Assembly: GCA_944383925.1 (NCBI GenBank)
Contig: CALWRM010000010.1
Coordinates: forward strand, 1-47,750
Length of the DNA stretch: 47,750 nucleotides
Source of the DNA: an uncultured Clostridia bacterium
GTDB taxonomy: Bacteria; Bacillota; Clostridia; Christensenellales; UBA1750
Reading direction: 5' to 3'
Both the position numbers and the translations under genes were made by a program. Shown in pieces: positions 22,868 through 32,059 of the stretch (position 1 is the first letter of the stretch; the number at the start of each line of letters is the position of its first letter). The notes under the pieces are model-generated. The model saw nothing but the letters and a program-made list of their open reading frames with translations. It did no database searches and was not told where the DNA came from.

Positions 22868-25800
22868 CTAGGGCTGTTGGCCGGCGGGATCCTCCTGGCG
22901 GCCTGCGGCGGACCAGCGCAGCTCCCGGCCATGGTAGCGCAGGGAGAAGCCCTCCCAGTCCTCGGGCGGGCAGGGCCGCAGGCAGAGCCGGCCGTCCTCT
23001 GCTCGAAGGCCCAACACCCCCTCCACGGCCGCGCGCCACAGCCAGCCCGCCGAGCCCGTGTACCAGGTCCAGCCCCCGCGGCCGGGGTGTTCGCCCGCGT
23101 AGATGTCCGCGGCGGCCACGTAGGGCTCCACCATGTAGCGTTCCGGGTCCCGGCCGGTGGGCAGCAGCTGCAGGAGCAGCTGGGCGCCGCGAGGATCGTC
23201 CAGGCGGCACAGGGCCAGGGCGGCCCAGGCGGCCGCGTGGGTGTATTGACCGCCGTTTTCCCGCACACCGGGGACGTAACCGGCGATATAGCCCGGGTTA
23301 GGACCGTGGCCGTCAAAGGGCGGATCCAGCAGCTTGAGCATGCGAAGCCCCGGCAGATAGAGCCGTTCCAGGGCCGCGTCCAGGGCCCGGCGGGCCCGAT
23401 CCGGCCTTGCCGCGCCGGAAAGCACGGCAAGGACCTGGGCGGTCAAATCGATGCGGCACTCCTCCGCCGCCTCGCCGCCCAGGGGAACGCCGTCCCCGAA
23501 AAAGGCACGCAGGTACCAGTTTCCGTCGTAGGCGTTGGCCTCCAGGGCGGCCGCCACCTCCGCACCAAGCCGCTCCAAGGCCGGCCGCTGCGCGGCGGGA
23601 ACGTAGGGAAGGAAGTCGCGCAGGCACAGGCAAAGAAACCAGGCCGTGAGCACGCTCTCGCCGGGCCCATCCAGGCCCACGCGGTTCATGGCGTCGTTCC
23701 AGTCCCCGCCGCCCATCAGCGGCAGGCCGTGGGGCCCCAGACGGGACGAGCGGCGAAGGGCGCGCAGGCAATGCTCCAGCAGGCTGGCGCTTTCGCCCGT
23801 TTCCGGCTCAAAGTAGCGATCTTCCTGGCCCGGCTCCAGCTCCGGCCCCCGCAAAAAGGGCACCTCCACCGCCAATAGGCCCGTATCGCCCGTGCGGCGC
23901 AGGTATTGGGCGGCGGCCCAGGGCAGGAACAGAAGGTCGTCGCTGATGCGCGTGCGCACGCCCCTGCGCTCGGGGTGCCACCAGTGCTGCACATCGCCCT
24001 CCTCGAACTGGTGGGCGGCGCAGAGCAGCAGCTGTTCGCGCAAAAAGGCGGGGTCATAAAAGGCCAGCATGGCCGCGTCCTGTAGCTGGTCGCGGAAGCC
24101 GTAGGCGCCGCCAGACTGGTAAAAGCCCGTGCGGCCATAGAGGCGGGCGCTGAGCACCTGGTAGGGCAGCCAGAAGTTGCACAGCCGGTTCAGGCGCTCG
24201 TTGGGGGTATCCAGGCGGATCCTGGAGAGCAGGTCGTCCCAATACGCCTCCGTGCGCCGAAACAGGGCCTGCGGGTCCAGCCCTTCCAGCAGCGCCAGGG
24301 CCTCGGCCTCGTCGCCGGCGGCGCCCAGGGCAAAGCAGAGGGTGCGCGTTTGGCCGGGTTCCAGCCGCAGGGGCACCTCCAGCAGCGCACAGGGTTCCAT
24401 GCCGCAGCCCTGGCGGCAGCTGAGCCTTGGACGGCCCGCCAGGGCCTGGGCCAGCTCCTCGCCGTCGCAGCTGTAGGAAAAGGGGAGCTCGTCCAACAGG
24501 GCTAGGAAGCCCAGCGCGCCGCCCAGGGCGTTGCGGGCCAGCAGCGCGCGGCCCTTTCGCCAGGTCAAGATCCCCATGGCGTTGAGGCGGACGTCCTCGC
24601 CGAGCACCCAACGGGCAAAGGCATAGACATGCAGGCTTCTCACCGCGGCGCTGGGGTTGTGCAGCCGCAAATGCAGCAGCTTGACGGGCAGCTTGGGATC
24701 CACCGCCTGGGTCTGCCTGGCGTAAAGCCCCAGCGCGCCGCTCTCGCCCACCGCAAATCCCTGCCCGTATTGGACGCGGTCGCAGAGAAAGTCCGGCTCG
24801 CCGCCGTATTCGTCCAGAAGAAACACGCCCTCGCCCCGCGGGTCCTCCACGGGATCGTTGGAAAAGGGGGTTAGGCGAAAGAGACGGGCGTTTTGATAGA
24901 AGCTGTAGCCGCCGAAGCGCTCGGTGACCAGGGAGCCGAAGCGAGGGTTGGCCAGCACATGGCTCCAGGGCAGGGGCGGCGTCTTGAGGATGAGATAGCG
25001 CCGGCCATCCTGGGAAAAGCCGCCATAGGGACAGGCGTCGTGCAGGGACTCGTCGGCCAGGGCCAGGGCCGCGGGCGCGGCGTGTCGGGGCGGCGGGGCG
25101 GCCGGCGGTGCGTGGCGTAGGCGGGGAAGCTGGGCTTCCAGATCCGCCTCGCCTTCCAGAAGCAGGGCGGAGCGGCTGCGGAGCAGCAGGCGCTCCTCCG
25201 GGCGCAGGGCGCTTTGTTGCAGGGCCACGCCCCGATGGGCCAGGGTTTGCAGCTGCCGCAACAGGGACTGGTGGTAGTCCGCAGGCCCCATGTCCACCAG
25301 GCAGAGCTCCACGGGTAGGCCCATGTCGTACAGATAGGCATGGAGCTTTACGGCCTGCCTGGCCAACGGCAGCTGGCTTGCATCCTGCACCCAGACGCTG
25401 ATGAGGGGCTTTTCGCCGGACAGTCCGAAGCGCCACAGGGCACAGAGGGGGAGCGTGCTGTCCCATGCGGCCTGCGCCCGGGCCCCGCCCACGCGATCCG
25501 GCCGCAACAGGCAGCCCAGGGCGCGGTTGGCGGCGCGCAGGAAGCGCGGCCCAAGCCCATAGGCGTGGGCCTCCGCCTGGGCACGGATCTTTGCATAGCC
25601 AAAGAGGCGCTCCAGCTGTAGCGCCGGGGAGGGGGACAGCGGCGCCGGGCTCAGCAGCCCGCAGCAACCTTGCACGCGGCCGTCCTTGCCCCGGAAGCGG
25701 CGGGCGAGCGCCGCGCAGGGATATAAAGGGGTGCGCTGCAGGGCTTCTGGCTCGTCGAGTTGCAACTGGGGATGCCACAGATCCCGACCACGGCCGAGGA

Positions 25801-28800
25801 AGCGCAGGCGCGAGCTCTGCGCGCCGGCAAAGGCGCCGTCCCCAAAGAGCAGGAAGCGCAGTTCCTTGGGCGTCGAGCCGTCCCGGGAACGGCGGCGCAG
25901 GCACAGGCCTTCCCCCTCCAGAGCCTCAGCCTGCAAAAAGAGGGAGAGAAAGGCGGGATGGGCCGCCGCCTCCTCGGGCCTTGCCAGAAGAGGTTCGCAA
26001 TACACGCAGAGCAGGGCCTCCTGTCCGTCCTCCAGGCCCTGGACCTCTGCCCGCAGTCCTAAGGCGCCGTCTTCCGGGGAGAGGGCCAGCTCCAGCCGCA
26101 GGCCAAGGCCGGACGCCTCCCCCTGCAGGGTGCAGACCCCCGCCTCGTGGCGCATGCGCGCAAAGACCACCCGCCGGCCGTTGAGATAGAACAGCAGCCC
26201 CTCCTCGCCGGGATCGGCGCGGTAGAGGGCGTCGCCCCGGTGCAGGCAGAGGGAAACGCCGTGGTTGAGCAGCTGCAGGCAGCTGTTGCCGCCGCCCAGC
26301 AACTGCCCGCCCAGCTCCCCGGCGGACAGGGAATAGGCGGTTTTGGGCGGCTGGTAAGGGGCGTTTTCCCGCGGACGGGCGGGCCGGCGCCGTTCGGGAG
26401 GCTTACCCGCAGGGGCCCTTTCCTGCAACAGCCATTCGTAGGCCGCCACGGCGGGGAGGGAGGCGAAGGCCTCCCGAATGCCGCCCTTCAGCGCGGCCTC
26501 CATGGCCAGCAGGGCCATGCCCTGGTGGTGGGCCATGTGGGATTGCACCAAGGCGTAGGGCCGGCCCAGGCCGTCCGCGCCCGGCTGGGTGTAGTCGGCC
26601 GCCTCAAAAAAGCCGTGGCCGTCCGCCCAGCCCAGGGCCTCCATGGCGCGCAGGTTTTCGGCGGCGGCCCGGGGCCGCACCAGCAGGGCCAGGGCCGCCG
26701 CATAGGGCGCAACCACCACCTCTTCGCCGCCGGCGCCCCGCATGGAAAGGGAGGGCAGGCCAAAGGCCTTGTATTGGTAGTTGAGGTTTAGGTCAGAGGC
26801 ATAGCGGCCGGATTCGGACTCCCCAAAGGGCCGTTCCCCGCCCGCGGCCGCCATTTGGGCCCAAACGGCCCCCTGGGCGCTGCGGTCCAACAGGGAGCCC
26901 GGGGCGGGCGTGAGCAGCAAGAGGGGCATGAGGTATTCGAACAGGGTGCCGGACCAGGATAGCAGCGCGAGCTGGCGGCCCTGCCGGCACAGCGGTCGGG
27001 ACAAGGCGCGAAAATGGCGCAGGGGAACGTCTCCCTTGGCCACGGCCAGGAAGCTGAGCAGCAGGGATTCGGAGGCCAGAAGGTCGTAATGCCCCGCAGA
27101 CGCCTCCCCTCGCCCCTGGTCGAAGCCGATGTGGAAGAGGGAGCGCTCCGGGTCGTAGAGCAGGGAGAAATCCATGCGGCGCACGAGGGCGTCGCAGCGG
27201 TCCGCAAGGCCCATTTCCCCCACGGCCCGCAGCCTGGCCGCCGCCGCCCACAGGCAACAGCCCAGGTTTCCGTTGTCCACGCTAGACACGTAGCGGGGCG
27301 GCAGGACGGAGCCGTCCTCCGTGGAATACCAATTGTAGGGATGGCCCTTCCAGGTTTCCAGCGCTTCCAGGCTGGCCAGGGTTTGCTCCATGCGCCTGGC
27401 CATGAGGGGCGCGTCGATCAGGCCGAGGGAGTGGGCGGCCGCGTGGGCCAGCAGGGAAAGGCCGATGTTGGTGGGGGAGGTGCGGCGAGCCAGCTTGGGA
27501 CCGGGCTGCTCCTGCAGGTTGTCGGGAGGCAAAAAGCGATCCTCCGGGCGCAGGGTCTCCTCGAAAAAGCGATAGCTTCGCCTGGCCATCTCCAGCAAGA
27601 AGGCCCGGTCCTCCTGCGTCAGGGACTCGCGGGGGAAGCCCGGCCTGGGCAGATAGAGGCAGAGCAGGGGTGCCAAGCCCCAGAGGGGCAGCAACAGCGG
27701 CGAGAGGGAGAGGGCGCCGGCCAGGGGGCAGGCCCACAGCCGCAGGGGCCGCAGCTCTCCCCGCTCGCCCACGTCCGCGGAGGTGACCCAGGAGAGCAGC
27801 CCCTTGCGGGTGACGGCCATGCGCCAAAGGCTGGTGCAGGCCGCGTCCAGCTGCAACACGGCCTGCCAGGGAAGCAGCGCCAGGCGCAGCGGCCACGCGG
27901 GGTCGCGGGGAAGCCCCAGCTCAAAGAGCAGGGGCAGCAGCCCGGCCGGGCCGCACAACACCGCCGCCAGCACGGCGAACAGCGGGCTTAGGGAGCGGCG
28001 CAGGTTGTCCAACAGCTTGAAACGGTCCAAACCGCGAAAGCCTCGCTGGAAGACGAAGGGCAGCAGCTGCCAGTCGCCGCGCACCCAGCGGTGCTGCCGG
28101 GCCGCCCAGGCGCGCAGGGTCTGGGGCTGGCGCTCGTACACGCACACATCGCTGACCAGGGCCGCCTTGGCCAGCAAGCCCTCCAGGCAGTCGTGGCTGA
28201 GGATGGCGTTTTGGGGCAGGTGCTCCGTGGCCTGCTCGAAGGCGCGCAGGTTGTAGATGCCCTTGCCGCCGAAGATGCCCTCGCCGAAGAGGTCTTGGTA
28301 GGTTTCCGATACGGCGGTCACGTAGCTGTCCACGCCGCCGCCCGCGGAAAACAGCCTGGAAAACAGGCTTTGCCCGTGAAAATACAGGCTTTGCGCCCGA
28401 GGAGCCAGCACGCCGTGGTCCCGGTTGAGGGGATGGGCGGCCGCGCCGGCCAGCTTGGCGGCGGCGTTGGGGGGCAGGTAGGTGTCCGCGTCCAATGTCA
28501 GCACATAGCGGACCCCTTCCAGCCCTTCCAGGGAGGGGACGCAGCAGAGAAAGTCCTGGTCGCTGCCGCTGAGGATGGCCTGGTTGAACTGCTTGAGGGC
28601 CCCGCGCTTGCGCTCCCAGCCCAGGTACTGTTCCTGGGTGAGGGAATAGCTCCTGGGCCGGTGCAGGTAGAAGAAGCGCTCGCCATAGCGCAGGTTGAGG
28701 GCGCGGACGGCCTCCTGCCCGGCGCGCAGGATGTCTCGGTCGTCCTCGCGCTCGGGCTGATCGTGGTCGGCAAAGTCGCCCAGGAGCACGAAGCGCAGGC

Positions 28801-30160
28801 CTTCCTGGGGGTTGGCCAGGTAGGCCTTTTCCAGGTTGAAGGCGGCGGCGCGGACCCGCTCCGGGGAGGAGAGCAGGGCCGGGATGCACACGGCCGTGCC
28901 GGCATCCGGCGCCAGGGCGGAGGAAAAGTCCAGCTTGCACAGCACGCGCGGGGGAAAGCAGGGCCGCAGCAGCGCGCTGGCCAGCCTGCCTGCCAGCCCC
29001 AGGGCCGGGAGCAGGGCTAGCGCCGCGGCCAGCGGGCCAGCCAGCCACAGCAGCAAGCCCGCCGCGCCGGCGGCGAGGAGCGCGTACAGCCCGAAGAAGG
29101 CGCCCCTGCTGTGGGCATGGAGGAACAGGCGCGCGTTGAATCCCGCGCCGGCTCCGCCCAGCACGGCGGAAAGCTTGCGCAGTCCCTCCACCTCCAGCAG
29201 GTAATAGCCCGGCTGCTGCTCCTTGAGGCCGGCCCCCGCCTTGCACAGCAGGAGCAGCTTTTCCGCGGTCTCCACCTCGCCCAGGCCGTGGCTGCGCGCC
29301 ACGCGGCCCAGGCGCCTGCGCAGCAGGTCCCGGGTTTCAAAGTCGCTCAGGCCGTAAACGCCGCTGGGTTCCCGGCGCAGCAGGCGCTCCACGGGGCAAA
29401 GGGCCTCGAACAGGTCGGCGTAGTTCAGCTCGCCCAGGCGGCGCAGGGAATCCACAAGCCCGGCCATCTGGTATTCGCCCAGGGCGCGGGATTCCCGGTA
29501 GGCGGCCAGCAGGGGCTTGAGTTCCAGGCCGTTGGAGCGAAGGGCGTCCGACAGGGCCTCCCCGCCGCCCTGCTCCTGCAGCAGGCCGTGGATGGCCGCC
29601 ACGCCCGCCGCCGTGTAATGGCGCGGGGCCAGGGCGCGCAGGTCCCGGCCGGCGCGCAGGGCCGTCCGGGCGGCCTGAACGGCCTCGCGTTCCAGGGAGA
29701 GCTGCTCGGCCTGTTCCTCCCCCAGGCGGGCGCAGGCCTCCACCAGGGATAGGCGCAGCAGGTCCGGAATGGCCCAAAGCTCGTCCATGGAGAGCGGGCG
29801 CAGGGCCAAGAAGCCCTCCAGCACCAGCCGCAGGGCCTGCTCGTCCACATGGCCGTCGAACTGCTCCACAGCGATGCGGCTCAGCTGTAGCGCGCGAAGC
29901 TCCGACCTGGCCAGCAGGGGCAGGCGGACGCGGGGCGGCGGCAGAAGGGCCGTCTCCTCCAGAAGCGGATAGTTGTCCAAAAACCAGCAAACCGCCGGCG
30001 GCGACTCCAGGTCCCGGCTCAGGCGCTGCAAGGCCTGGCGCGCCCGCTCCAAGCGCCTGCGCAGGGGCGCCTGGGAAGGGACGCGGCCAAGCCCGCGCGG
30101 ATCCCGCGAGGCCAGCTCGCGCATGCGGCGGTCCAGGACCGCAAAACCAGTTTCCGGCAT
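22868..30160 (-). CDS. Cyclic beta-1,2-glucan synthase (GT84-GH94 multidomain)
   Basis: A 2430-aa membrane enzyme of the NdvB/ChvB family that builds beta-1,2-glucan from UDP-glucose and cyclises it. An N-terminal helical region is followed by hydrophobic segments near residues 355-385, 715-745 and 810-837. A family-2-like glycosyltransferase core lies between them (TLDADTYLP near 557 and QHRWVRGDW near 688). A DUF3131/glucoamylase-like region starts near 860 (RSYRFFEETL). Carbohydrate-binding and GH94 parts follow, with PWSHVLANPRFGSLVTERFG near 1735 and the catalytic Asp in GGGDWNDAMNRVG near 2150. I chose ATG at 30160 with AAGGAGG upstream. It is slightly shorter than proteobacterial homologues. 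No dedicated glucan exporter is adjacent. Confidence 0.92.
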   Translation of the reverse strand: MPETGFAVLDRRMRELASRDPRGLGRVPSQAPLRRRLERARQALQRLSRDLESPPAVCWFLDNYPLLEETALLPPPRVRLPLLARSELRALQLSRIAVEQFDGHVDEQALRLVLEGFLALRPLSMDELWAIPDLLRLSLVEACARLGEEQAEQLSLEREAVQAARTALRAGRDLRALAPRHYTAAGVAAIHGLLQEQGGGEALSDALRSNGLELKPLLAAYRESRALGEYQMAGLVDSLRRLGELNYADLFEALCPVERLLRREPSGVYGLSDFETRDLLRRRLGRVARSHGLGEVETAEKLLLLCKAGAGLKEQQPGYYLLEVEGLRKLSAVLGGAGAGFNARLFLHAHSRGAFFGLYALLAAGAAGLLLWLAGPLAAALALLPALGLAGRLASALLRPCFPPRVLCKLDFSSALAPDAGTAVCIPALLSSPERVRAAAFNLEKAYLANPQEGLRFVLLGDFADHDQPEREDDRDILRAGQEAVRALNLRYGERFFYLHRPRSYSLTQEQYLGWERKRGALKQFNQAILSGSDQDFLCCVPSLEGLEGVRYVLTLDADTYLPPNAAAKLAGAAAHPLNRDHGVLAPRAQSLYFHGQSLFSRLFSAGGGVDSYVTAVSETYQDLFGEGIFGGKGIYNLRAFEQATEHLPQNAILSHDCLEGLLAKAALVSDVCVYERQPQTLRAWAARQHRWVRGDWQLLPFVFQRGFRGLDRFKLLDNLRRSLSPLFAVLAAVLCGPAGLLPLLFELGLPRDPAWPLRLALLPWQAVLQLDAACTSLWRMAVTRKGLLSWVTSADVGERGELRPLRLWACPLAGALSLSPLLLPLWGLAPLLCLYLPRPGFPRESLTQEDRAFLLEMARRSYRFFEETLRPEDRFLPPDNLQEQPGPKLARRTSPTNIGLSLLAHAAAHSLGLIDAPLMARRMEQTLASLEALETWKGHPYNWYSTEDGSVLPPRYVSSVDNGNLGCCLWAAAARLRAVGEMGLADRCDALVRRMDFSLLYDPERSLFHIGFDQGRGEASAGHYDLLASESLLLSFLAVAKGDVPLRHFRALSRPLCRQGRQLALLSWSGTLFEYLMPLLLLTPAPGSLLDRSAQGAVWAQMAAAGGERPFGESESGRYASDLNLNYQYKAFGLPSLSMRGAGGEEVVVAPYAAALALLVRPRAAAENLRAMEALGWADGHGFFEAADYTQPGADGLGRPYALVQSHMAHHQGMALLAMEAALKGGIREAFASLPAVAAYEWLLQERAPAGKPPERRRPARPRENAPYQPPKTAYSLSAGELGGQLLGGGNSCLQLLNHGVSLCLHRGDALYRADPGEEGLLFYLNGRRVVFARMRHEAGVCTLQGEASGLGLRLELALSPEDGALGLRAEVQGLEDGQEALLCVYCEPLLARPEEAAAHPAFLSLFLQAEALEGEGLCLRRRSRDGSTPKELRFLLFGDGAFAGAQSSRLRFLGRGRDLWHPQLQLDEPEALQRTPLYPCAALARRFRGKDGRVQGCCGLLSPAPLSPSPALQLERLFGYAKIRAQAEAHAYGLGPRFLRAANRALGCLLRPDRVGGARAQAAWDSTLPLCALWRFGLSGEKPLISVWVQDASQLPLARQAVKLHAYLYDMGLPVELCLVDMGPADYHQSLLRQLQTLAHRGVALQQSALRPEERLLLRSRSALLLEGEADLEAQLPRLRHAPPAAPPPRHAAPAALALADESLHDACPYGGFSQDGRRYLILKTPPLPWSHVLANPRFGSLVTERFGGYSFYQNARLFRLTPFSNDPVEDPRGEGVFLLDEYGGEPDFLCDRVQYGQGFAVGESGALGLYARQTQAVDPKLPVKLLHLRLHNPSAAVRSLHVYAFARWVLGEDVRLNAMGILTWRKGRALLARNALGGALGFLALLDELPFSYSCDGEELAQALAGRPRLSCRQGCGMEPCALLEVPLRLEPGQTRTLCFALGAAGDEAEALALLEGLDPQALFRRTEAYWDDLLSRIRLDTPNERLNRLCNFWLPYQVLSARLYGRTGFYQSGGAYGFRDQLQDAAMLAFYDPAFLREQLLLCAAHQFEEGDVQHWWHPERRGVRTRISDDLLFLPWAAAQYLRRTGDTGLLAVEVPFLRGPELEPGQEDRYFEPETGESASLLEHCLRALRRSSRLGPHGLPLMGGGDWNDAMNRVGLDGPGESVLTAWFLCLCLRDFLPYVPAAQRPALERLGAEVAAALEANAYDGNWYLRAFFGDGVPLGGEAAEECRIDLTAQVLAVLSGAARPDRARRALDAALERLYLPGLRMLKLLDPPFDGHGPNPGYIAGYVPGVRENGGQYTHAAAWAALALCRLDDPRGAQLLLQLLPTGRDPERYMVEPYVAAADIYAGEHPGRGGWTWYTGSAGWLWRAAVEGVLGLRAEDGRLCLRPCPPEDWEGFSLRYHGRELRWSAAGRQEDPAGQQP

Positions 30161-30270
30161 GGATTTTCCTCCTTGTCCTTTCTTTGGCAAAGCTTATTTT
30201 GCCAAGCGGCCGGCGCTTTCATGCGCCGCCCCGGCGGGGAGGGCTTGCCGGCCGCGCCCGGACGGAAGGA

Positions 30271-30316
30271 AAACAAAAGGGCGGCCGTCCGCCCCGAAAA
30301 GGGGCAGCGGCCGCCC
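30271..30316 (-). terminator. Intrinsic terminator of the uracil permease gene
   Basis: On the minus strand CGGGCGGCC-type 9-bp outer arms (30308-30316 with 30279-30287) enclose an inner GCCCC/GGGGC stem, followed by TTTTG. It lies 22 bases after the permease stop. Confidence 0.9.
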
Positions 30317-30338
30317 GCGTTGCGCGAGGAAGCGGTCC

Positions 30339-31724
30339 TTACTTGTGGGGCGTGGTGAACTGCACGCCGGTGTCGGTCTTGAACTCGTAATCCTTGCCGG
30401 GCAGCACGGCGTTGAGCACGATGCCCAGAATGGCCGCGATGGCCAGGGAGGTCAGGGTGATGGTGGTGGTGCCGATGGTGAAGCTCAGCCCGTCGCCAAA
30501 GCCCAGGGCGCTGACCAGGATGACCGCGGCGATGATCACGTTGCGGGACTTGGACAGGTCCACATGGTTCTCCACCACGTTGCGCACGCCGATGGCGGAG
30601 ATCATGCCGTAGAGGATGAAGGAGACGCCGCCCACGATGGCGGCGGGGATGGAATGCACCAGCTGGGCAAACACCGGGCTAAAGGACAGCACGATGGCAA
30701 AGAGCGCGGCCAGGCGCACAACCTTGGGATCGTACACGCGGGACAGGGCCAGCACGCCGGTGTTTTCGCCATAGGTGGTGTTGGCGGGACCGCCGATGAG
30801 GGCCGCGAGGGAGGTGGCCAGGCCGTCGCCCAGCAGGGTGCGGTGCAGGCCGGGGTCTTCCACGAAGTTTTGGCCGGTGGTGGCGGAGATGGCGGAGATA
30901 TCGCCCACGTGCTCCATCATGGTGGCGATGGCGATGGGAGCCATGACCAGCACCGCGGTCCAGTCAAACTTGGGAAGGGTGAAGGGCTGCAGGCCGACGA
31001 TCTTCGCGGCGGCCACTTCCTCAAAGTGGATGTAGGCGCCGGAGCTGGGATCCAGCACGCCGGTAAGGGTCAACACCAGGGAAAGGGCGTAGGGAACCAG
31101 CACGCCGAGGAGAATGGGGATGATCTTGATCATGCCCTTGCCGAAGATGTTGGCCACGATGATGGTGGCCAGGGCCACGAAGGCCAGCCACCAGCAGCTG
31201 GAGGCGCTGTCGATGGCGCTGCTGGCCAGGATCAGGCCGATGGAGATGATGATGGGGCCGGTGACCACGGGGGGGAGGAAGCGCATCACGCGGCGCACGC
31301 CCACCAGCTTGATGATCAGGGCCATGATCAGGTAGAGCACGCCGGCCACCACCACGCCGCCCAGGGCGTAGGGGAGCTTTTCCGCGCCGCTCATGTTGGC
31401 GAAGATGCCCGTATCCAGGTTGGCCACGGTGGAGAAACCGCCCAGGAAGGCGAAGCTGGAGCCAAGGAACGCGGGAACCTTCAACTTGGTCAACACGTGG
31501 AACAGCAGGGTGCCCAGACCCGCGCACAACAGCGTGGTCTGGATGCTCATGGGAAGGCCGTACTCGTTGAGCAGCAGGGGCACCAACACCGTGGCGCCGA
31601 ACATGGCGAACATGTGCTGCAGGCCGAGCACCAGCATGCGCGGCCAGCCCAGAACGCGGGCGTCGAGCAGGCCCTCTTCCGGGATCTGTAGCTTGGCGGC
31701 TTTCTTGACGGGTTTGGAGCTCAT
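30339..31724 (-). CDS. uraA: Uracil permease, NCS2 family
   Basis: A 461-aa polytopic membrane protein of the nucleobase:cation symporter-2 family with about 12-14 hydrophobic segments. GLQHMFAMFGATVLVPLL near the N-terminus and GGPANTTYGENTGVLALSRV near residue 315 are the uracil-type signatures; xanthine permeases differ in the latter. It imports uracil with protons. ATG 31724 follows AAGGAGGAGGTAA. It is monocistronic with a roughly 260-base leader that contains a possible attenuator. Confidence 0.9.
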   Translation of the reverse strand: MSSKPVKKAAKLQIPEEGLLDARVLGWPRMLVLGLQHMFAMFGATVLVPLLLNEYGLPMSIQTTLLCAGLGTLLFHVLTKLKVPAFLGSSFAFLGGFSTVANLDTGIFANMSGAEKLPYALGGVVVAGVLYLIMALIIKLVGVRRVMRFLPPVVTGPIIISIGLILASSAIDSASSCWWLAFVALATIIVANIFGKGMIKIIPILLGVLVPYALSLVLTLTGVLDPSSGAYIHFEEVAAAKIVGLQPFTLPKFDWTAVLVMAPIAIATMMEHVGDISAISATTGQNFVEDPGLHRTLLGDGLATSLAALIGGPANTTYGENTGVLALSRVYDPKVVRLAALFAIVLSFSPVFAQLVHSIPAAIVGGVSFILYGMISAIGVRNVVENHVDLSKSRNVIIAAVILVSALGFGDGLSFTIGTTTITLTSLAIAAILGIVLNAVLPGKDYEFKTDTGVQFTTPHK

Positions 31725-31817
31725 GGGGTTACCTCCTCCTTTTCCTTGGGAACCGGCCATGTTGCGCGCCCCATGGCCAAGGGCGGTGCGGCGGGCGCAG
31801 GCGCGCGGGCGGCGGGC

Positions 31818-31860
31818 AAAAAAAATGGCAATCCGTTTCGGAAAAGGAAACGAGAATGCC
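31818..31860 (-). promoter_or_regulatory. Candidate transcription attenuator in the uraA leader
   Basis: On the minus strand GGCA...TGCC encloses CGTTTC/GAAACG (7-base loop), followed by A and eight T. The 9-mer CGAAACGGA in its 3' part recurs earlier in the leader (31945-31953) and could compete for the 5' arm. It lies between the promoter and the start codon. Confidence 0.55.
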
Positions 31861-31986
31861 GGGTATGGATCCAGAGGGAATCGGGCGACAGCTTGCGCGG
31901 AAAAGGCCTTCCCGAAAAGCAACGGCTGCGCATCCTTTCCACCCTCCGTTTCGAGCGTGCCCTACGCCGCAGGCACATTTTCATGC

Positions 31987-32015
31987 ATCATAGCATAGTG
32001 GACGCCGGCTTTCAA
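31987..32015 (-). promoter_or_regulatory. Promoter of uraA
   Basis: On the minus strand TTGAAA and TATGAT are exactly 17 bp apart, with TGC before the -10. The start codon is about 260 bases downstream. Confidence 0.85.
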
Positions 32016-32016
32016 G

Positions 32017-32043
32017 GAAATTTTTGCGAAAAAACGCAAAATT
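32017..32043 (-). terminator. Possible terminator hairpin after rfbB
   Basis: On the minus strand AATTTTGCG pairs with CGCAAAAATT around TTTTTT, followed by TCC. The stem is AT-rich and its end touches the uraA -35 box. Strength is doubtful. Confidence 0.4.
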
Positions 32044-32059
32044 CGGCGAAGGGGACGCC

